From Chitinophaga pinensis (GTDB taxonomy: Bacteria; Pseudomonadota; Gammaproteobacteria; Burkholderiales; SG8-41): DNA of 64,000 nucleotides. Below the pieces are notes generated by a model. It was not told the DNA's origin, did no database searches, and saw only the letters and a program-made list of their open reading frames with translations. The position numbers and the translations under genes were made by a program. Numbering within the stretch: the first letter of the stretch is position 1; each line of letters opens with the position of its first letter. Positions 47,694 to 57,699 of this stretch are shown piece by piece. The DNA is taken from positions 1 through 64,000 of the forward strand of contig CALQCM020000013.1 of assembly GCA_943329075.2 (NCBI GenBank), given 5' to 3'.

Positions 47694-48695
47694 ATGACAA
47701 AACGCGACGCAAACGAACGCCCGGTGTCAGCCGGCGGCACACTTGATCTGGCCCGCGAAGTGCTGGAAATCGAAGCTGCAGCGATCCACGGCCTGATCGC
47801 CCGGCTTGACAACGAGTTTCAGCGCGCGGTCGACATCATTCTCGCCTGCAAAGGTCGCGTCACAGTCAGCGGCATCGGCAAGTCCGGCCACATTGCGCGC
47901 AAAATCGCATCGACCATGTCGAGCACCGGCACGCCGGCGTATTTCGTGCATCCGGCCGAGGCCAGCCACGGCGACCTCGGCATGGTCACGCGTGACGACG
48001 TCTTCATTGCATTGTCGAATTCGGGCGAAACCGCGGAACTCCTCGCCATCGTGCCGCTGATCAAGCGCCAGGGCGCGCGGCTGATCGCTTTTACCGGCAA
48101 CGCTGCCTCCAGTCTCGCGCGCGAGGCCGACGCGCACCTCTACGCCGGCGCGGAAAAAGAGGCCTGTCCGCTCAATCTGGCACCGACCGCCAGCACGACG
48201 GCGGCACTGGCACTGGGCGACGCGCTCGCCGTCGCATTGATGCAAGCCAAGGGTTTCAGCCGCGACGAGTTCGCGCGCTCGCATCCGGGCGGCGCGCTCG
48301 GCCGCAAACTGCTCACCCACGTGCGCGACGTCATGCGCGCCGGCGCCGACGCCCCGCGCGTGACGGAAACCGCGACGCTGTCCGATGCGATCCTCGAAAT
48401 GACCCGTTCGCGCATGGGCATCACCTCGGTGCTCGACAAGGCGGAGCGCGTGGTCGGCATCTTTACCGACGGCGACCTGCGCCGCACGCTGCAGAAAGGC
48501 TTGAAGGTCGAAGACACCACCATCTCGCAAGTCATGTCGCGCGGGCCGCGCACCATCACGGCGGATAAACTCGCGGTCGAAGCGGTGCAGATAATGGAAG
48601 AGCACAAGGTCAACCAGCTGCTGGTGGTCGACGCAGAACAACGGTTGATCGGCGCGCTCAACATGCACGATCTGTTCAGGGCCAAGGTCATTTGA
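47694..48695 (+). CDS. kdsD: arabinose 5-phosphate isomerase KdsD
   Basis: KdsD turns ribulose 5-phosphate into arabinose 5-phosphate, the first step to KDO. It has an SIS domain (GRVTVSGIGKSGHIARKIASTMSSTGTPAYFVHPAEASHGD read in parts) and two CBS domains (about 205-330). The start at 47694 matches the family at 333 residues. It begins the kdsD-kdsC-lptCAB operon. A TATACT stands 10 bases upstream but has no paired -35. Confidence 0.96.
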   Translation: MTKRDANERPVSAGGTLDLAREVLEIEAAAIHGLIARLDNEFQRAVDIILACKGRVTVSGIGKSGHIARKIASTMSSTGTPAYFVHPAEASHGDLGMVTRDDVFIALSNSGETAELLAIVPLIKRQGARLIAFTGNAASSLAREADAHLYAGAEKEACPLNLAPTASTTAALALGDALAVALMQAKGFSRDEFARSHPGGALGRKLLTHVRDVMRAGADAPRVTETATLSDAILEMTRSRMGITSVLDKAERVVGIFTDGDLRRTLQKGLKVEDTTISQVMSRGPRTITADKLAVEAVQIMEEHKVNQLLVVDAEQRLIGALNMHDLFRAKVI

Positions 48696-48736
48696 GCCGC
48701 CCGGCTTTGCCGCCCCCATTAACGGAAAATCAGAAC

Positions 48737-49261
48737 ATGCAGAATGTCCACTACAGAGCCCGCGGCATAAAGCTCGCCGCATTCGATGTCGACGGCGTGC
48801 TCACCGACGGCGCGCTCTACCTCGCCGACAGCGGCGAGGAAATCAAGGCCTTCTATTCGCTCGACGGCCACGGCCTGAAAATGCTGCGCGAATCCGGTGT
48901 CGAACTGGCCATCATCACCGGCCGCACCTCGCGCATCGTCGAGTTGCGCGCGAAGAACCTCGGCATCGAGCTCGTCTATCAGGGCGTTGAAGACAAGGCG
49001 CGCGCGTTTGCCGAACTGCTCGCGGCGCGCCACCTCGACGCCAGCGCAGCCTCCTATATGGGCGACGACGTGGTCGATCTGCCGGTGCTGACGCGCTGCG
49101 GGCTCGCCCTGTCGGTGCCGGAGGCGCCGCTCATCGTCCGCCAGCACGCGCATTACGTCAGCCGCGCCGGCGGCGGCCGCGGCGCAGTGCGCGAGGTCTG
49201 CGAACTGATCATGCAGGCGCAGGGCACGCTCGACAAAAAATTGCAGACCTATCTGCAATGA
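48737..49261 (+). CDS. kdsC: KDO 8-phosphate phosphatase KdsC
   Basis: KdsC is a HAD phosphatase that frees KDO from KDO-8-P. The nucleophile motif AFDVDGVLTDG, the IITGRTS motif and the metal-binding YMGDDVVDLPVL are present. ATG at 48737 gives the family length of 174 residues. A TTG at 48692 overlapping the kdsD stop is possible and would add 15 residues. The stop overlaps the lptC start. Confidence 0.95.
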   Translation: MQNVHYRARGIKLAAFDVDGVLTDGALYLADSGEEIKAFYSLDGHGLKMLRESGVELAIITGRTSRIVELRAKNLGIELVYQGVEDKARAFAELLAARHLDASAASYMGDDVVDLPVLTRCGLALSVPEAPLIVRQHAHYVSRAGGGRGAVREVCELIMQAQGTLDKKLQTYLQ

Positions 49262-49839
49262 TGCGGCGCCTGACCGCCTGGTTTCCGGCACTGCTGCTGG
49301 CAATACTGGCCGCGGTCACGGTATGGCTCGAACACGAAGTGCAGCCGCCTGAAGCGCAGGCGGACAGCAAAGCGCGCCACGATCCGGATTACATCGTCGA
49401 AAATTTTTCGGCGACCCGCATCGGCCCCGACGGCCGGCCGCAACACACCCTGCACGCGCGGCGCATGGCGCATTACCCGGACGACGACACCACCCACCTC
49501 GATGCGCCGCGCCTCGTCAGCTTTCGCGGCAAAAATGAAGCGCTCACAGTGACCGCAAAAACCGCACTGCTGTCGAGCAACGGCGAAAACGCCTATTTGA
49601 CCGATGATGTGCGCCTGGTGCGCGCGGCGCGCGACAAACACAGCGAACTGGTCGTCGAAACCTCCTGGCTGCACGTCATGCCGGAGGCGCACCTGGCGCA
49701 GACCGACCGCGCAGTGCAGATTGCAGATGCCAATATGCTGATTACCGCAGTTGGCTTAGAATTGAACAGTGAAACCCACGTTCTGAAATTGCTTTCCAAC
49801 GTCCGAGGCAGGTATGAGAAAAAACGACCGGCGCGCTGA
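49258..49839 (+). CDS. lptC: LPS export protein LptC
   Basis: LptC is the membrane-anchored periplasmic part of the LptBFGC complex. An N-terminal helix (LTAWFPALLLAILAAVTVWL) precedes the beta-jellyroll (YIVENFSATRIGPDGRPQHTL, LTDDVRLVRAA). At 193 residues it has normal length. It overlaps the kdsC stop by 4 bases and lptA by 26 bases. Confidence 0.92.
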   Translation: MMRRLTAWFPALLLAILAAVTVWLEHEVQPPEAQADSKARHDPDYIVENFSATRIGPDGRPQHTLHARRMAHYPDDDTTHLDAPRLVSFRGKNEALTVTAKTALLSSNGENAYLTDDVRLVRAARDKHSELVVETSWLHVMPEAHLAQTDRAVQIADANMLITAVGLELNSETHVLKLLSNVRGRYEKKRPAR

Positions 49840-50452
49840 ACCGCACCACGCACTACGGCTTGCGTCATTGACGCTGGCATGCGCCCTGTTCGCTGCCGTG
49901 CCCGCACAGGCCGAACGCGGCGACCGCGGCAAACCGGTCAATCTCGAAGCCGACCGCGTGACCGTCGACGAAACCAAACAGACCGCGACCTTTGAAGGCA
50001 ATGTCGTGCTCACCCAGGGCACACTGATGATCCGCGGCGACCACATGGTCGTGCAGCAGGACGCCGACGGTTTCAAAACCGGCGTCGCGCAGGGCAACCT
50101 GGCAACCTTCAAGCAGAAGCGCGAGGGCTACGACGAATACGTCGAAGGTTTTGCCGAGCGCATCGAATACGACAGCAAGGCCGACAAGGTGCAGATGTTC
50201 AACCGCGCGCACCTCACCAAAGGCAACGACGACGTGCGCGGCAATTACATCTCATACGATGCCGCCACCGAATTCTTCCGCGTCACCGGCGGCGGCAAAC
50301 AGGCGGCCTCGGCCGGCAATCCGGAGGGCCGCGTGCGCGCCATCATCCAGCCGAAGAGCCGCGAAAAACCCCCGGCTGCGCCGCCGCTGCCGCTCAAACC
50401 GGCCACCGACGTGGCGAACCCGCGCGACACTCCGGCCGGCCCGGCGCGTTGA
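49814..50452 (+). CDS. lptA: LPS transport protein LptA
   Basis: LptA is the periplasmic bridge for LPS between membranes. It has a signal peptide (LASLTLACALFAAVPAQA) followed by the OstA jellyroll (EADRVTVDETKQTATFEGNVVLTQGTLMIRGDHMVV). A Pro/Ala-rich tail is added at the C-terminus. Overlap with lptC suggests coupled translation. Confidence 0.94.
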   Translation: MRKNDRRAEPHHALRLASLTLACALFAAVPAQAERGDRGKPVNLEADRVTVDETKQTATFEGNVVLTQGTLMIRGDHMVVQQDADGFKTGVAQGNLATFKQKREGYDEYVEGFAERIEYDSKADKVQMFNRAHLTKGNDDVRGNYISYDAATEFFRVTGGGKQAASAGNPEGRVRAIIQPKSREKPPAAPPLPLKPATDVANPRDTPAGPAR

Positions 50453-50514
50453 ACACGCGCCGCACATTGCGCGCCGGCGGCTACCGGCCCGCGCCAACCA
50501 TCGCGCGTTAACGC

Positions 50515-51237
50515 ATGAGCGAACTCAAGGTCGTACAGATCAAGAAGCGCTACAAGTCGCGCGTCGTCGTCGCCGACGTTTCGCTCGAAGTCAGGAGCGG
50601 CGAAGTGATCGGCTTGCTCGGCCCGAACAGCGCCGGCAAAACCACCTGCTTCTACATGATGGTCGGACTGGTGCCGCTCGACGGCGGCGAAATCTATCTC
50701 GACGACAAGCGGCTGACGCACATGCCGATCCACAAGCGCGCGCTGCTCGGCCTCTCGTACCTGCCGCAGGAAGCCTCGATCTTCCGCCGCCTGACGGTCG
50801 AGGAAAACATCCGTGCCGTACTCGAACTGCATCACGACGACCCGGCGCAGATCGCCATCCGGCTTGATGACCTGTTGCGCGATCTGAACATCACAGCGCT
50901 GCGCAAAAACCCCGCGATCAGCCTGTCGGGCGGCGAACGCCGTCGCGTCGAAATCGCCCGCGCGCTGGCGACCAATCCGCGCTTCATCCTGCTCGACGAA
51001 CCGTTCGCCGGCGTCGATCCGATTGCAGTCATGGACATCCAGAAAATCATCACTTTCCTGAAAGAACGCGACATCGGCGTTCTGATTACCGACCACAACG
51101 TCAGGGAAACGTTGGGGATTTGCGATCGTGCCTACATCATCAACGGCGGCACCGTGCTGGCCTACGGCAAGCCGGACGAAATCGTTTATAATGAAAGCGT
51201 GCGTAAAGTCTATCTTGGAGAGCACTTCCGGCTGTAG
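50515..51237 (+). CDS. lptB: LPS export ABC ATPase LptB
   Basis: LptB powers LPS extraction by LptFG. It has Walker A GPNSAGKT (36-43), signature [10 protein letters not shown], Walker [14 protein letters not shown] and the switch ITDHNVRET. The first Walker A Gly of the usual GPNGAGKT is Ser here, still within the GxxxxGKT pattern. At 240 residues it is normal. LptF and LptG are elsewhere. Confidence 0.96.
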   Translation: MSELKVVQIKKRYKSRVVVADVSLEVRSGEVIGLLGPNSAGKTTCFYMMVGLVPLDGGEIYLDDKRLTHMPIHKRALLGLSYLPQEASIFRRLTVEENIRAVLELHHDDPAQIAIRLDDLLRDLNITALRKNPAISLSGGERRRVEIARALATNPRFILLDEPFAGVDPIAVMDIQKIITFLKERDIGVLITDHNVRETLGICDRAYIINGGTVLAYGKPDEIVYNESVRKVYLGEHFRL

Positions 51238-51323
51238 CTCAGAGCGCCGGGCGCTTATTGCCGCGACGCCAAACCCGACAGCCCCGAGCCTCCTCATCAA
51301 ACTGCACTGAGCCCTCCGGCCTC

Positions 51324-52778
51324 ATGAAGCACTCGCTCCAGCTCAGGCTTTCACAGCATCTGACGCTCACGCCTCAGTTGCAGCAGTCCATTCGGCTGTT
51401 GCAACTGTCGACCGTCGAGCTCAATCAGGAAATCGAAAAATTCCTGACCGAAAACCCGCTGCTCGAACGCGAGGACGGCAGCCCCAACGAACCGCTCGGC
51501 GGCACGCCGCCACCGGCACCCGGCGAGCCCCTGCAGACCTCGCCATCGAATTCCGATGAAACCGCGCAGAGCTCCGGGTCCGGCGAGGAAAGCGCCAACG
51601 GCGACTCCGGCGAATTCAGCAACAATGAGTTCAGCTATGGCACCCCGCGTGACGATGACAATGACGAGACCAGCTCGTCACAGTTGGCCGCCGAAGAACA
51701 GTCGCTGCGCGCCTATCTGGTTGCGCAGCTGCCCCACGTCAATCTGTCAGAGCGCGACCAGCAACTGCTGATACTGCTGATCGATTCGCTCGACGATGCG
51801 GGCTACCTGCATCAGGACCTTGACGAACTGGCGGCACTCCTGCCCCCCGAACTCGAAGTCGACGTGGACGAACTGCACATCGCACTGCGCCATCTGCAAA
51901 ACCTCGATCCGCCGGGCATCGGCGCGCGCACCCTCAACGAATGCCTTCTACTGCAGCTCGATGCGATGCCGGAATCGACGCCGTTTCGCGCGCACGCCAT
52001 CGATATCGCGCGCAACCACCTTGAAATACTGGCGGCGCGCGATTTCGTCAAACTGAAAAAACTGCTGCATTGCGACGACACGGTACTGCGCGGCGTGCAA
52101 CATCTGATCGTCGGCCTCAACCCGCGGCCGGGCAGCAGTTTCTCGGCAGGTGATGCGCGTTACGTGGTGGCCGATGTCATCATCAAGAAGGTCAAGGGCG
52201 TGTGGCTGGCCGCCCTTAACTCCGAGGCCATGCCGAAACTGCGCATCAACCAGCTCTACGCCGACATCCTGCAGCGCAACCGCGACAGCGGCCACACGCA
52301 ACTCGCCAGCCAGTTGCAGGAGGCGCGCTGGCTGATCAAAAACGTGCAGCAGCGCTTCGACACCATCCTGCGCGTGTCACAGGCGATTGTCGACCGCCAG
52401 CGCCATTTCTTCGAACACGGCGAGGTCGCCATGCGCCCGCTGGTGCTGCGCGAAATCGCCGACACCTTAGACCTGCACGAATCGACCGTTTCGCGGGTCA
52501 CCACGCAGAAGTTCATGCTCACCCCGCGCGGCATTTTCGAGCTCAAGTATTTCTTCGGCAGTCACGTTACTACTGAAACAGGGGGCTCGGCGTCGAGCAC
52601 GGCGATCCGCGCATTGATCAAACAACTGGTAATCGCCGAAAATTCACAAAAACCGCTGTCTGACAGCCAGATCTCGGAAATTCTCGGCCAGCAGGGTATT
52701 GTGGTGGCCAGGCGCACGGTCGCAAAATATCGAGAATCGATGCAAATACTGCCGGTAAACCTGCGCAAATCCATCTAA
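51324..52778 (+). CDS. rpoN: RNA polymerase sigma-54 factor RpoN
   Basis: The 484-residue protein has the Gln/Leu-rich activator-binding region (MKHSLQLRLSQHLTLTPQLQQSIRLLQLS), an acidic linker, the core-binding domain, an HTH (LVLREIADTLDLHESTVSRVTTQKF) and the C-terminal RpoN box (VVARRTVAKYRESM). The start at 51324 is the family start. It is the sigma factor that the pilus regulator would use, 6 kb from the pilin promoter. It follows lptB by 86 bases. Confidence 0.97.
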   Translation: MKHSLQLRLSQHLTLTPQLQQSIRLLQLSTVELNQEIEKFLTENPLLEREDGSPNEPLGGTPPPAPGEPLQTSPSNSDETAQSSGSGEESANGDSGEFSNNEFSYGTPRDDDNDETSSSQLAAEEQSLRAYLVAQLPHVNLSERDQQLLILLIDSLDDAGYLHQDLDELAALLPPELEVDVDELHIALRHLQNLDPPGIGARTLNECLLLQLDAMPESTPFRAHAIDIARNHLEILAARDFVKLKKLLHCDDTVLRGVQHLIVGLNPRPGSSFSAGDARYVVADVIIKKVKGVWLAALNSEAMPKLRINQLYADILQRNRDSGHTQLASQLQEARWLIKNVQQRFDTILRVSQAIVDRQRHFFEHGEVAMRPLVLREIADTLDLHESTVSRVTTQKFMLTPRGIFELKYFFGSHVTTETGGSASSTAIRALIKQLVIAENSQKPLSDSQISEILGQQGIVVARRTVAKYRESMQILPVNLRKSI

Positions 52779-52824
52779 CCGAAATCAACAGCGTTCCATC
52801 TTCCTCCAACCCAAAGGAGCAATC

Positions 52825-53145
52825 ATGAATCTCCACTTGAGTGGTCACCATCTTGAAATCACCGAGGCGATGCGCGGCTACATCACCGGCAAACTCGATC
52901 GCATCACACGCCACTTCGACCACGTCATCGACGTCAACGTGATTCTCTCGGTCGAAAAGCTCGTACAAAAGGTCGAGGCCAACGTTCATCTGTCCGGCAA
53001 GAACATCTTTGTCGAAAGTCGCGATGCCGACATGTATGCCGCCATCGACAACCTGATCGACAAACTCGACCGCCAGATCATCAAACACAAGGAAAAGAAC
53101 ACGAAACACCGCGGCGGCGTCGAACCCCAGCCCGAGACCGAATGA
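52825..53145 (+). CDS. hpf: ribosome hibernation promoting factor, short HPF
   Basis: This 106-residue HPF/YfiA protein binds the ribosome in stationary phase. The fold segments MNLHLSGHHLEITEAMRGYITGKLDRI and DMYAAIDNLIDKLDRQIIKHK are typical of the short form. AAAGGAG precedes the ATG. It is the usual gene after rpoN, and its stop overlaps ptsN. Confidence 0.95.
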   Translation: MNLHLSGHHLEITEAMRGYITGKLDRITRHFDHVIDVNVILSVEKLVQKVEANVHLSGKNIFVESRDADMYAAIDNLIDKLDRQIIKHKEKNTKHRGGVEPQPETE

Positions 53146-53603
53146 ACCAGATCGCAAAACTACTGCCGACAGCCAATGTGCTGCTGGACCTTGATGTCGG
53201 CAGCAAGAAGCGCGTTTTCGAACGCGCCGGCCTGCTTTTCGAGAACAACCACAACATCGCGCGTAGCGTGGTCTTCGACAGCCTGTTTGCACGCGAAAAA
53301 CTCGGCTCCACCGGCCTTGGCCAGGGTGTGGCCATCCCGCACGGCCGCATCAAGGGCATCAAGGAGGCGGTCGGTGCCCTCGTGCGCATGCGCGAACCGA
53401 TTCCCTTCGACGCGCCCGACGGCCAGCCGGTCGGCCTCATCTTCATCCTGCTGGTGCCGGAGCGCGCCACCGATTTGCATTTGCAGCTTCTCTCCGAGCT
53501 GGCGCAGATGTTCAGCGACCAGCCCTTCCGCGCGCGACTGTCCGCCGCGGCCACCGAGGCGGACGCCCACCGCCTGATCAACGATTGGCAACCCGATGCC
53601 TAA
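53142..53603 (+). CDS. ptsN: nitrogen-PTS EIIA component PtsN
   Basis: PtsN is the EIIA of the regulatory nitrogen PTS. The phosphorylated His67 lies in GVAIPHGR. At 153 residues, with the VFDSLFAREKLGSTGLG and PVGLIFILLVPE segments, it matches the family. The ATG overlaps the hpf stop and its end overlaps hprK by 8 bases. Confidence 0.96.
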   Translation: MNQIAKLLPTANVLLDLDVGSKKRVFERAGLLFENNHNIARSVVFDSLFAREKLGSTGLGQGVAIPHGRIKGIKEAVGALVRMREPIPFDAPDGQPVGLIFILLVPERATDLHLQLLSELAQMFSDQPFRARLSAAATEADAHRLINDWQPDA

Positions 53604-54540
53604 GATCAGCGCCGCACAGCTGTATGAAGACAACCACGAGAAACTGCGTCTGGACTGGATCGCCGGACGCAACGGCGGCGGGCGCGAGCTCGACAACGAG
53701 CATTTGCGTGATTCGCGTGAGGGCCTGATCGGGCACCTCAATTTCATCCACGCCAACTGGATCCAGGTCGTCGGGCGCACCGAACTCGCGCACCTCAACG
53801 GACTGGACGCCACCGCGCGCGCGCGCACGCTGGAGCAGATCAAGGCCTCGGAACTCGCCTGCCTGATCGTCGCCGACGGCGAACGCACCCCCGACTATCT
53901 GACGGCGCTGGCCGACGCCATGAACACGCCCTTGTTCGCTACGCCGCTCGAGAGCATGGAACTGATGTGGATGCTGCGCCCCTACCTCGCGCGCGCGCTG
54001 GCGGTCTCCACCACCATGCACGGCGTATTTCTCGACGTGCTCGGCATGGGCGTCATGCTGACCGGCGACAGCGGCGTCGGCAAAAGCGAACTCGCGCTCG
54101 AACTGATCAGCCGCGGCAGCGGGCTCATCGCCGACGACGTCATCGAGCTCTACCGCATTGCACCCGAGATGATCGAGGGCCGCTGCCCGCCGCTCTTGCG
54201 CGACTTTCTCGAAGTGCGCGGCCTCGGCGTGCTCAACATCCGCGCCATCTTCGGCGAATCGGTGCTGCGTCCGCGCAAGAGCCTGAAACTGATCGTGCAT
54301 CTGGAAAAACCCGCCGGCAGCGACACGCCGCCGGTCGAACGCCTGCCGCTCAAACCCGGCGCGCAGGACATCATCGGCGTGCACATCACCAAGGTCACCA
54401 TCCCGGTCGCCGCGGGCCGCAACCTGGCGGTGCTGGTCGAGACCGCGGTGCGCAATCGAGTGCTGCAGTTGCGCGGCATCGACAGCACCAGCGATTTCAT
54501 CGAACGTCAGGCGCAGCATATGCGCGACGACGGGAACTGA
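53596..54540 (+). CDS. hprK: HPr kinase/phosphorylase HprK
   Basis: HprK phosphorylates HPr or NPr on serine in this PTS branch. Walker A is GDSGVGKS (157-164) and the HprK signature [10 protein letters not shown] follows. At 314 residues it has full length with an N-terminal MurF-like domain. The gene order ptsN-hprK-rapZ is typical of betaproteobacteria. Confidence 0.96.
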   Translation: MPKISAAQLYEDNHEKLRLDWIAGRNGGGRELDNEHLRDSREGLIGHLNFIHANWIQVVGRTELAHLNGLDATARARTLEQIKASELACLIVADGERTPDYLTALADAMNTPLFATPLESMELMWMLRPYLARALAVSTTMHGVFLDVLGMGVMLTGDSGVGKSELALELISRGSGLIADDVIELYRIAPEMIEGRCPPLLRDFLEVRGLGVLNIRAIFGESVLRPRKSLKLIVHLEKPAGSDTPPVERLPLKPGAQDIIGVHITKVTIPVAAGRNLAVLVETAVRNRVLQLRGIDSTSDFIERQAQHMRDDGN

Positions 54541-54566
54541 GCGGCGCCCCGCGCGCTCTCAACCAC

Positions 54567-55409
54567 ATGCAGCTCATTATCCTCACCGGACTTTCGGGAT
54601 CGGGCAAAAGCGTCGCCCTGAAAGCGCTCGAGGACGGCGCTTACTACACCAGCGACAACCTGCCGGCGCTGTTGCTGCCGGCGCTGGTCGATTTTCTCAA
54701 CCACGCCGGCTACGCACGGGTGGCGGTCAGCATCGACGCACGCAGCGGCGACACGCTGGGCCAGCTGCCGCAGCAGGTGCGCGACCTCAAGGCGCGCAAC
54801 ATCGACGTGCGCGTGCTTTTTCTCGACGCCAAGACGGAAACACTGCTCAAACGCTTCTCCGAAACACGCCGGCGCCATCCGCTTTCCAGCAACGATCTCA
54901 CTGTCGCAGAATGCATTGCAAAGGAACGCGAAATGCTCGCCGACATCGGCAGCATCGCACACCGCATCGACACCAGTGATCTCAACCCGAACGCGTTGCG
55001 CGCCTGGGTCAAGGATGTCGCCGAGTTTGACCAGTCGGGCATGACGCTGCTGTTCGAATCGTTCGGCTTCAAGCACGGCGTGCCGCTCGACGCCGACCTC
55101 GTCTTCGACGTGCGCTGCCTGCCCAATCCCTTCTACGATCCGCAGCTGCGCCCGCTTACCGGCAAAGATCCGGCGGTGATCGAGTTTCTCGCCGCCAACG
55201 ACAGCGTGCAGGGCATGTTCGCCGACATCCGCGCGTTTCTTGAAAAATGGCTGCCCGCGTTCAGCGCCGACCACCGCAGCTATGTGACCGTCGCCATCGG
55301 CTGCACCGGCGGCGAACACCGCTCGGTCTATTTTGTTGAAGAACTCACCCGCCATTTCCGCCGCGACCGCCGCGTGCTGGCGCGCCACCGTGAATTGAGC
55401 GGATCATGA
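54567..55409 (+). CDS. rapZ: RNase adapter/nucleotide-binding protein RapZ
   Basis: In enterobacteria RapZ controls the GlmZ small RNA and cell-envelope precursor supply; in betaproteobacteria its target is less clear. It has Walker A GLSGSGKS (8-15), [18 protein letters not shown] and the C-terminal [14 protein letters not shown]. The start at 54567 gives 280 residues; the longer frame belongs to an out-of-frame hprK reading. Confidence 0.95.
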   Translation: MQLIILTGLSGSGKSVALKALEDGAYYTSDNLPALLLPALVDFLNHAGYARVAVSIDARSGDTLGQLPQQVRDLKARNIDVRVLFLDAKTETLLKRFSETRRRHPLSSNDLTVAECIAKEREMLADIGSIAHRIDTSDLNPNALRAWVKDVAEFDQSGMTLLFESFGFKHGVPLDADLVFDVRCLPNPFYDPQLRPLTGKDPAVIEFLAANDSVQGMFADIRAFLEKWLPAFSADHRSYVTVAIGCTGGEHRSVYFVEELTRHFRRDRRVLARHRELSGS

Positions 55410-56008
55410 CCACCGACAACGACAACACCGTCTTTATCTTTCCGCTGAACACCGTACTGTTCCCGGGCGGCCGCTTGCCGCTGCGCGTGTTCGAGCAGCG
55501 CTACATCGAAATGACCAAGCGCTGCATCGCCGATGACCGGCCCTTTGGCGTCTGCCAGATCAAGGAAGGCCAGGAAACCGGCACACCGGCGGTGCCCGAA
55601 GCAATCGGCTGCCTCGCGCGCATTCTCGAATGGGACATGCCACAGCTCGGCGTGTTTCAGCTGCAAACCGAGGGCACGCAGCGTTTTCGCCTCCTGCGCT
55701 CGGAGGTCGCGCGCAACGGGCTGATCTCCGCGACCATCGAGACCCTGCCGCCCGAGGAAGCAAAGACGCCGACCTCGGCGCTGTGCGCTGAGGTGCTGCA
55801 CGCCATCATCGACAAAATCGGCACCGACCATTTCCCCAAACCGCACCACTTCGACGATGCCGCGTGGATCGGTTACCGCCTCTCGGAAATCCTGCCGATC
55901 GACCGCGTCACGCGCCAGCGCATGCTGCAACTGTCGGATCCGACCGAGCGGCTCGCGCAGCTCGAACAGGTGTTGAACGAACAGGGCGCGCCGCGCCCCG
56001 CGCGTTAG
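55406..56008 (+). CDS. LON substrate-binding domain protein
   Basis: This 200-residue protein is the LON N-terminal (substrate-binding) domain alone: [27 protein letters not shown] and [12 protein letters not shown]. There is no AAA or protease domain. Such stand-alone proteins are common but their role is not settled. The ATG overlaps the rapZ stop. Confidence 0.9.
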   Translation: MTTDNDNTVFIFPLNTVLFPGGRLPLRVFEQRYIEMTKRCIADDRPFGVCQIKEGQETGTPAVPEAIGCLARILEWDMPQLGVFQLQTEGTQRFRLLRSEVARNGLISATIETLPPEEAKTPTSALCAEVLHAIIDKIGTDHFPKPHHFDDAAWIGYRLSEILPIDRVTRQRMLQLSDPTERLAQLEQVLNEQGAPRPAR

Positions 56009-56024
56009 ATCCGCTTCTCCGGCA

Positions 56025-56786
56025 TCAGCCGGCGTCCGGCGTGGTCTCGCCAAAATAGCCCGGAAACTCCGCCGCATAACAGGCCGGCGAACTATAGGCC
56101 ACCGCCGGTGGCCTGCGGCGCGGCAGACCGCGTTGTTGCAACAGGCGCGACAGGCGCTCGGCACATTCACCAGCGCTGACAACCACAAGCCCGGACGCCT
56201 CCACCGCGTGCACGCCGGTTTCAGTGACGACAAAATCCATGGCGATATCGTGCGGCTGCGGAAATATGGACGGCAGTCGCGCAAAGCCGAAGGCAATACC
56301 GACCGCCACCGGCCGCGGCGACTGCGCGGCCAGCGTGCGGTCGAAATAACCGCCGCCGTAACCGAGGCGGTAACCCTGCGCATCGAATCCGTTCATCGGC
56401 ACAAAGGCGACATCCGGCACCCGCAGTTCGGTGTCGCGCGGGTACGGAATGTCGTAAACGCCCTTCGCCATCGGCGCGCCCGGCCACCACTGGCGGAACT
56501 GCAGCGGGCTGGATTTGCCGATCACCACCGGCAGCGCCGCCACCGCACCGCGCTCACGGTAAGCACGAATGGCGAAGCGCGTGTCGAATTCGTTCTTGAA
56601 CGGCCAGCAAAAACCGATCACCGTGCCGGCGGAAAACACAAAGCCCGCGCCGAGGTGCGCGTTGATCGCCGCGCTGCAGTCGCGGTGCTCAACCGCCGCC
56701 AGCGCCATGCGCTCGCCGACCAGGCGCTCGCGCTGCTGCCGGCGCCACGTCCTGATTTCCAGCCATGAATCATTCATTGTCGGCAT
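56025..56786 (-). CDS. 5-formyltetrahydrofolate cyclo-ligase, C-terminally extended
   Basis: The enzyme makes 5,10-methenyl-THF from 5-formyl-THF with ATP. Family parts are RRQQRERLVGERM, FCWPFKNEFDTR, PMNGFDAQGYRLGYGGGYFDRTL and VGIAFGFAR. At 253 residues it is about 50 longer than usual, because of a Pro/Arg-rich C-terminal tail after the fold. The first Met is uncertain, with another in frame at 56777. It is divergent from the thioredoxin-fold gene, 55 bases apart. Confidence 0.9.
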   Translation of the reverse strand: MPTMNDSWLEIRTWRRQQRERLVGERMALAAVEHRDCSAAINAHLGAGFVFSAGTVIGFCWPFKNEFDTRFAIRAYRERGAVAALPVVIGKSSPLQFRQWWPGAPMAKGVYDIPYPRDTELRVPDVAFVPMNGFDAQGYRLGYGGGYFDRTLAAQSPRPVAVGIAFGFARLPSIFPQPHDIAMDFVVTETGVHAVEASGLVVVSAGECAERLSRLLQQRGLPRRRPPAVAYSSPACYAAEFPGYFGETTPDAG

Positions 56787-56841
56787 CTCGGTATCCGCGC
56801 CCGTTGGCGGTCACGCCCGGCGGTCTTATACTGGCGTCCGC

Positions 56842-57423
56842 ATGAACATCAAGCCATCACTCTACTCCGCATTGCGCCTCGTGTGCGCCCTGCTGCTGAT
56901 CGCCGCAAGCGCGCAGGCACCGGCCGCCGAAGTGCCGCAGGAAATCCTCGCGCCGGCGTGGTTCAAACCGACCTTCCTCGATTTCCGCGACGAGGTCAAA
57001 GAAGCGGCGGCGGCAAAAAAACATTTGATGATCTACGTCGGACAGAACGGCTGCCCGTGGTGCAAAAAACTCGTCGAGGTCAACTTCCGCGATCCAGCGG
57101 TCGTCGAAAGTATGCAGAAGAATTTCGATGCCGTTGAGTTCAACATTGTCGGCAGCAGCGAAACCGTGTGGACCGACGGCACGCGCGCGACCGAAAAAGC
57201 GCTCGCTGCCCGGCTCAAAGTGCGCACCACGCCGACGCTGCTGTTCCTCGACGAACGCGGCGCCGTTGTTTTACGCCTGAATGGCTATTACGAACCGCAG
57301 CGTTTCATCGTCGCGCTCGATTACGTCAGCCACCGCGACTACCGTGCGCAGCCGGACTTTCAGGCTTATTTGAAAGCGCGCGGCGTCACCGTGGAAGAAC
57401 GCAACAGCCGCGTCACGCCCTAG
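56842..57423 (+). CDS. exported thioredoxin-fold protein
   Basis: The 193-residue protein has a signal peptide (LRLVCALLLIAASAQAPAAE) and a thioredoxin-like domain with the redox motif GCPWCKK, followed by the cis-Pro strand RTTPTLLFLDERG. It resembles thioredoxin_7/SoxW-type periplasmic reductants. The substrate is unknown. Confidence 0.85.
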   Translation: MNIKPSLYSALRLVCALLLIAASAQAPAAEVPQEILAPAWFKPTFLDFRDEVKEAAAAKKHLMIYVGQNGCPWCKKLVEVNFRDPAVVESMQKNFDAVEFNIVGSSETVWTDGTRATEKALAARLKVRTTPTLLFLDERGAVVLRLNGYYEPQRFIVALDYVSHRDYRAQPDFQAYLKARGVTVEERNSRVTP

Positions 57424-57533
57424 CGCCCTTCGCAGACTTCCCCCCCACGCCTCGCAACGCGGGAAAAAGGTTGGGGTGCGCGGCAGCATGGATGCAATCA
57501 ACATCCGCCTGGTGCTTCGCGCCCCCACCCTAA

Positions 57534-57558
57534 CCCTCCCCCGCTACGCAGGGGAGGG
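57534..57558. repeat. perfect 8-bp GC hairpin
   Basis: CCCTCCCC (57534-57541) and GGGGAGGG (57551-57558) pair perfectly around a 9-base loop. This is the form of small intergenic palindromes scattered in GC-rich betaproteobacteria. It could end transcription from 56842-57423, but has no T-run. Confidence 0.7.
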
Positions 57559-57608
57559 GATTTGTTTCTCGCCGCGTGCCTCCGCGGTAGATCTCCACCC
57601 CGGTTAGA

Positions 57609-57699
57609 AGGTCCCTGCCCCCGCAAAACGGGGAAAGGAATTCACTTCTCACCATTCACCACTGCAGTAGGTCCCTGCCCCCGCGCAGCGGGGGAAGGA
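57609..57699. repeat. two-copy GC-rich repeat, 60-bp period
   Basis: AGGTCCCTGCCCCCGC starts at 57609 and again at 57669, exactly 60 bases apart. Each copy then pairs back with CGGGG to form a small hairpin (loops AAAA-like and GCA-like) before AAGGA. The spacer contains a TTCAC..TTCACC stretch. Confidence 0.75.

Noticed and set aside
57609-57699. CRISPR-like repeat spacing
   Set aside because: Only two copies, 60 bases apart and GC-rich, with no cas genes; better explained as an intergenic palindrome family.
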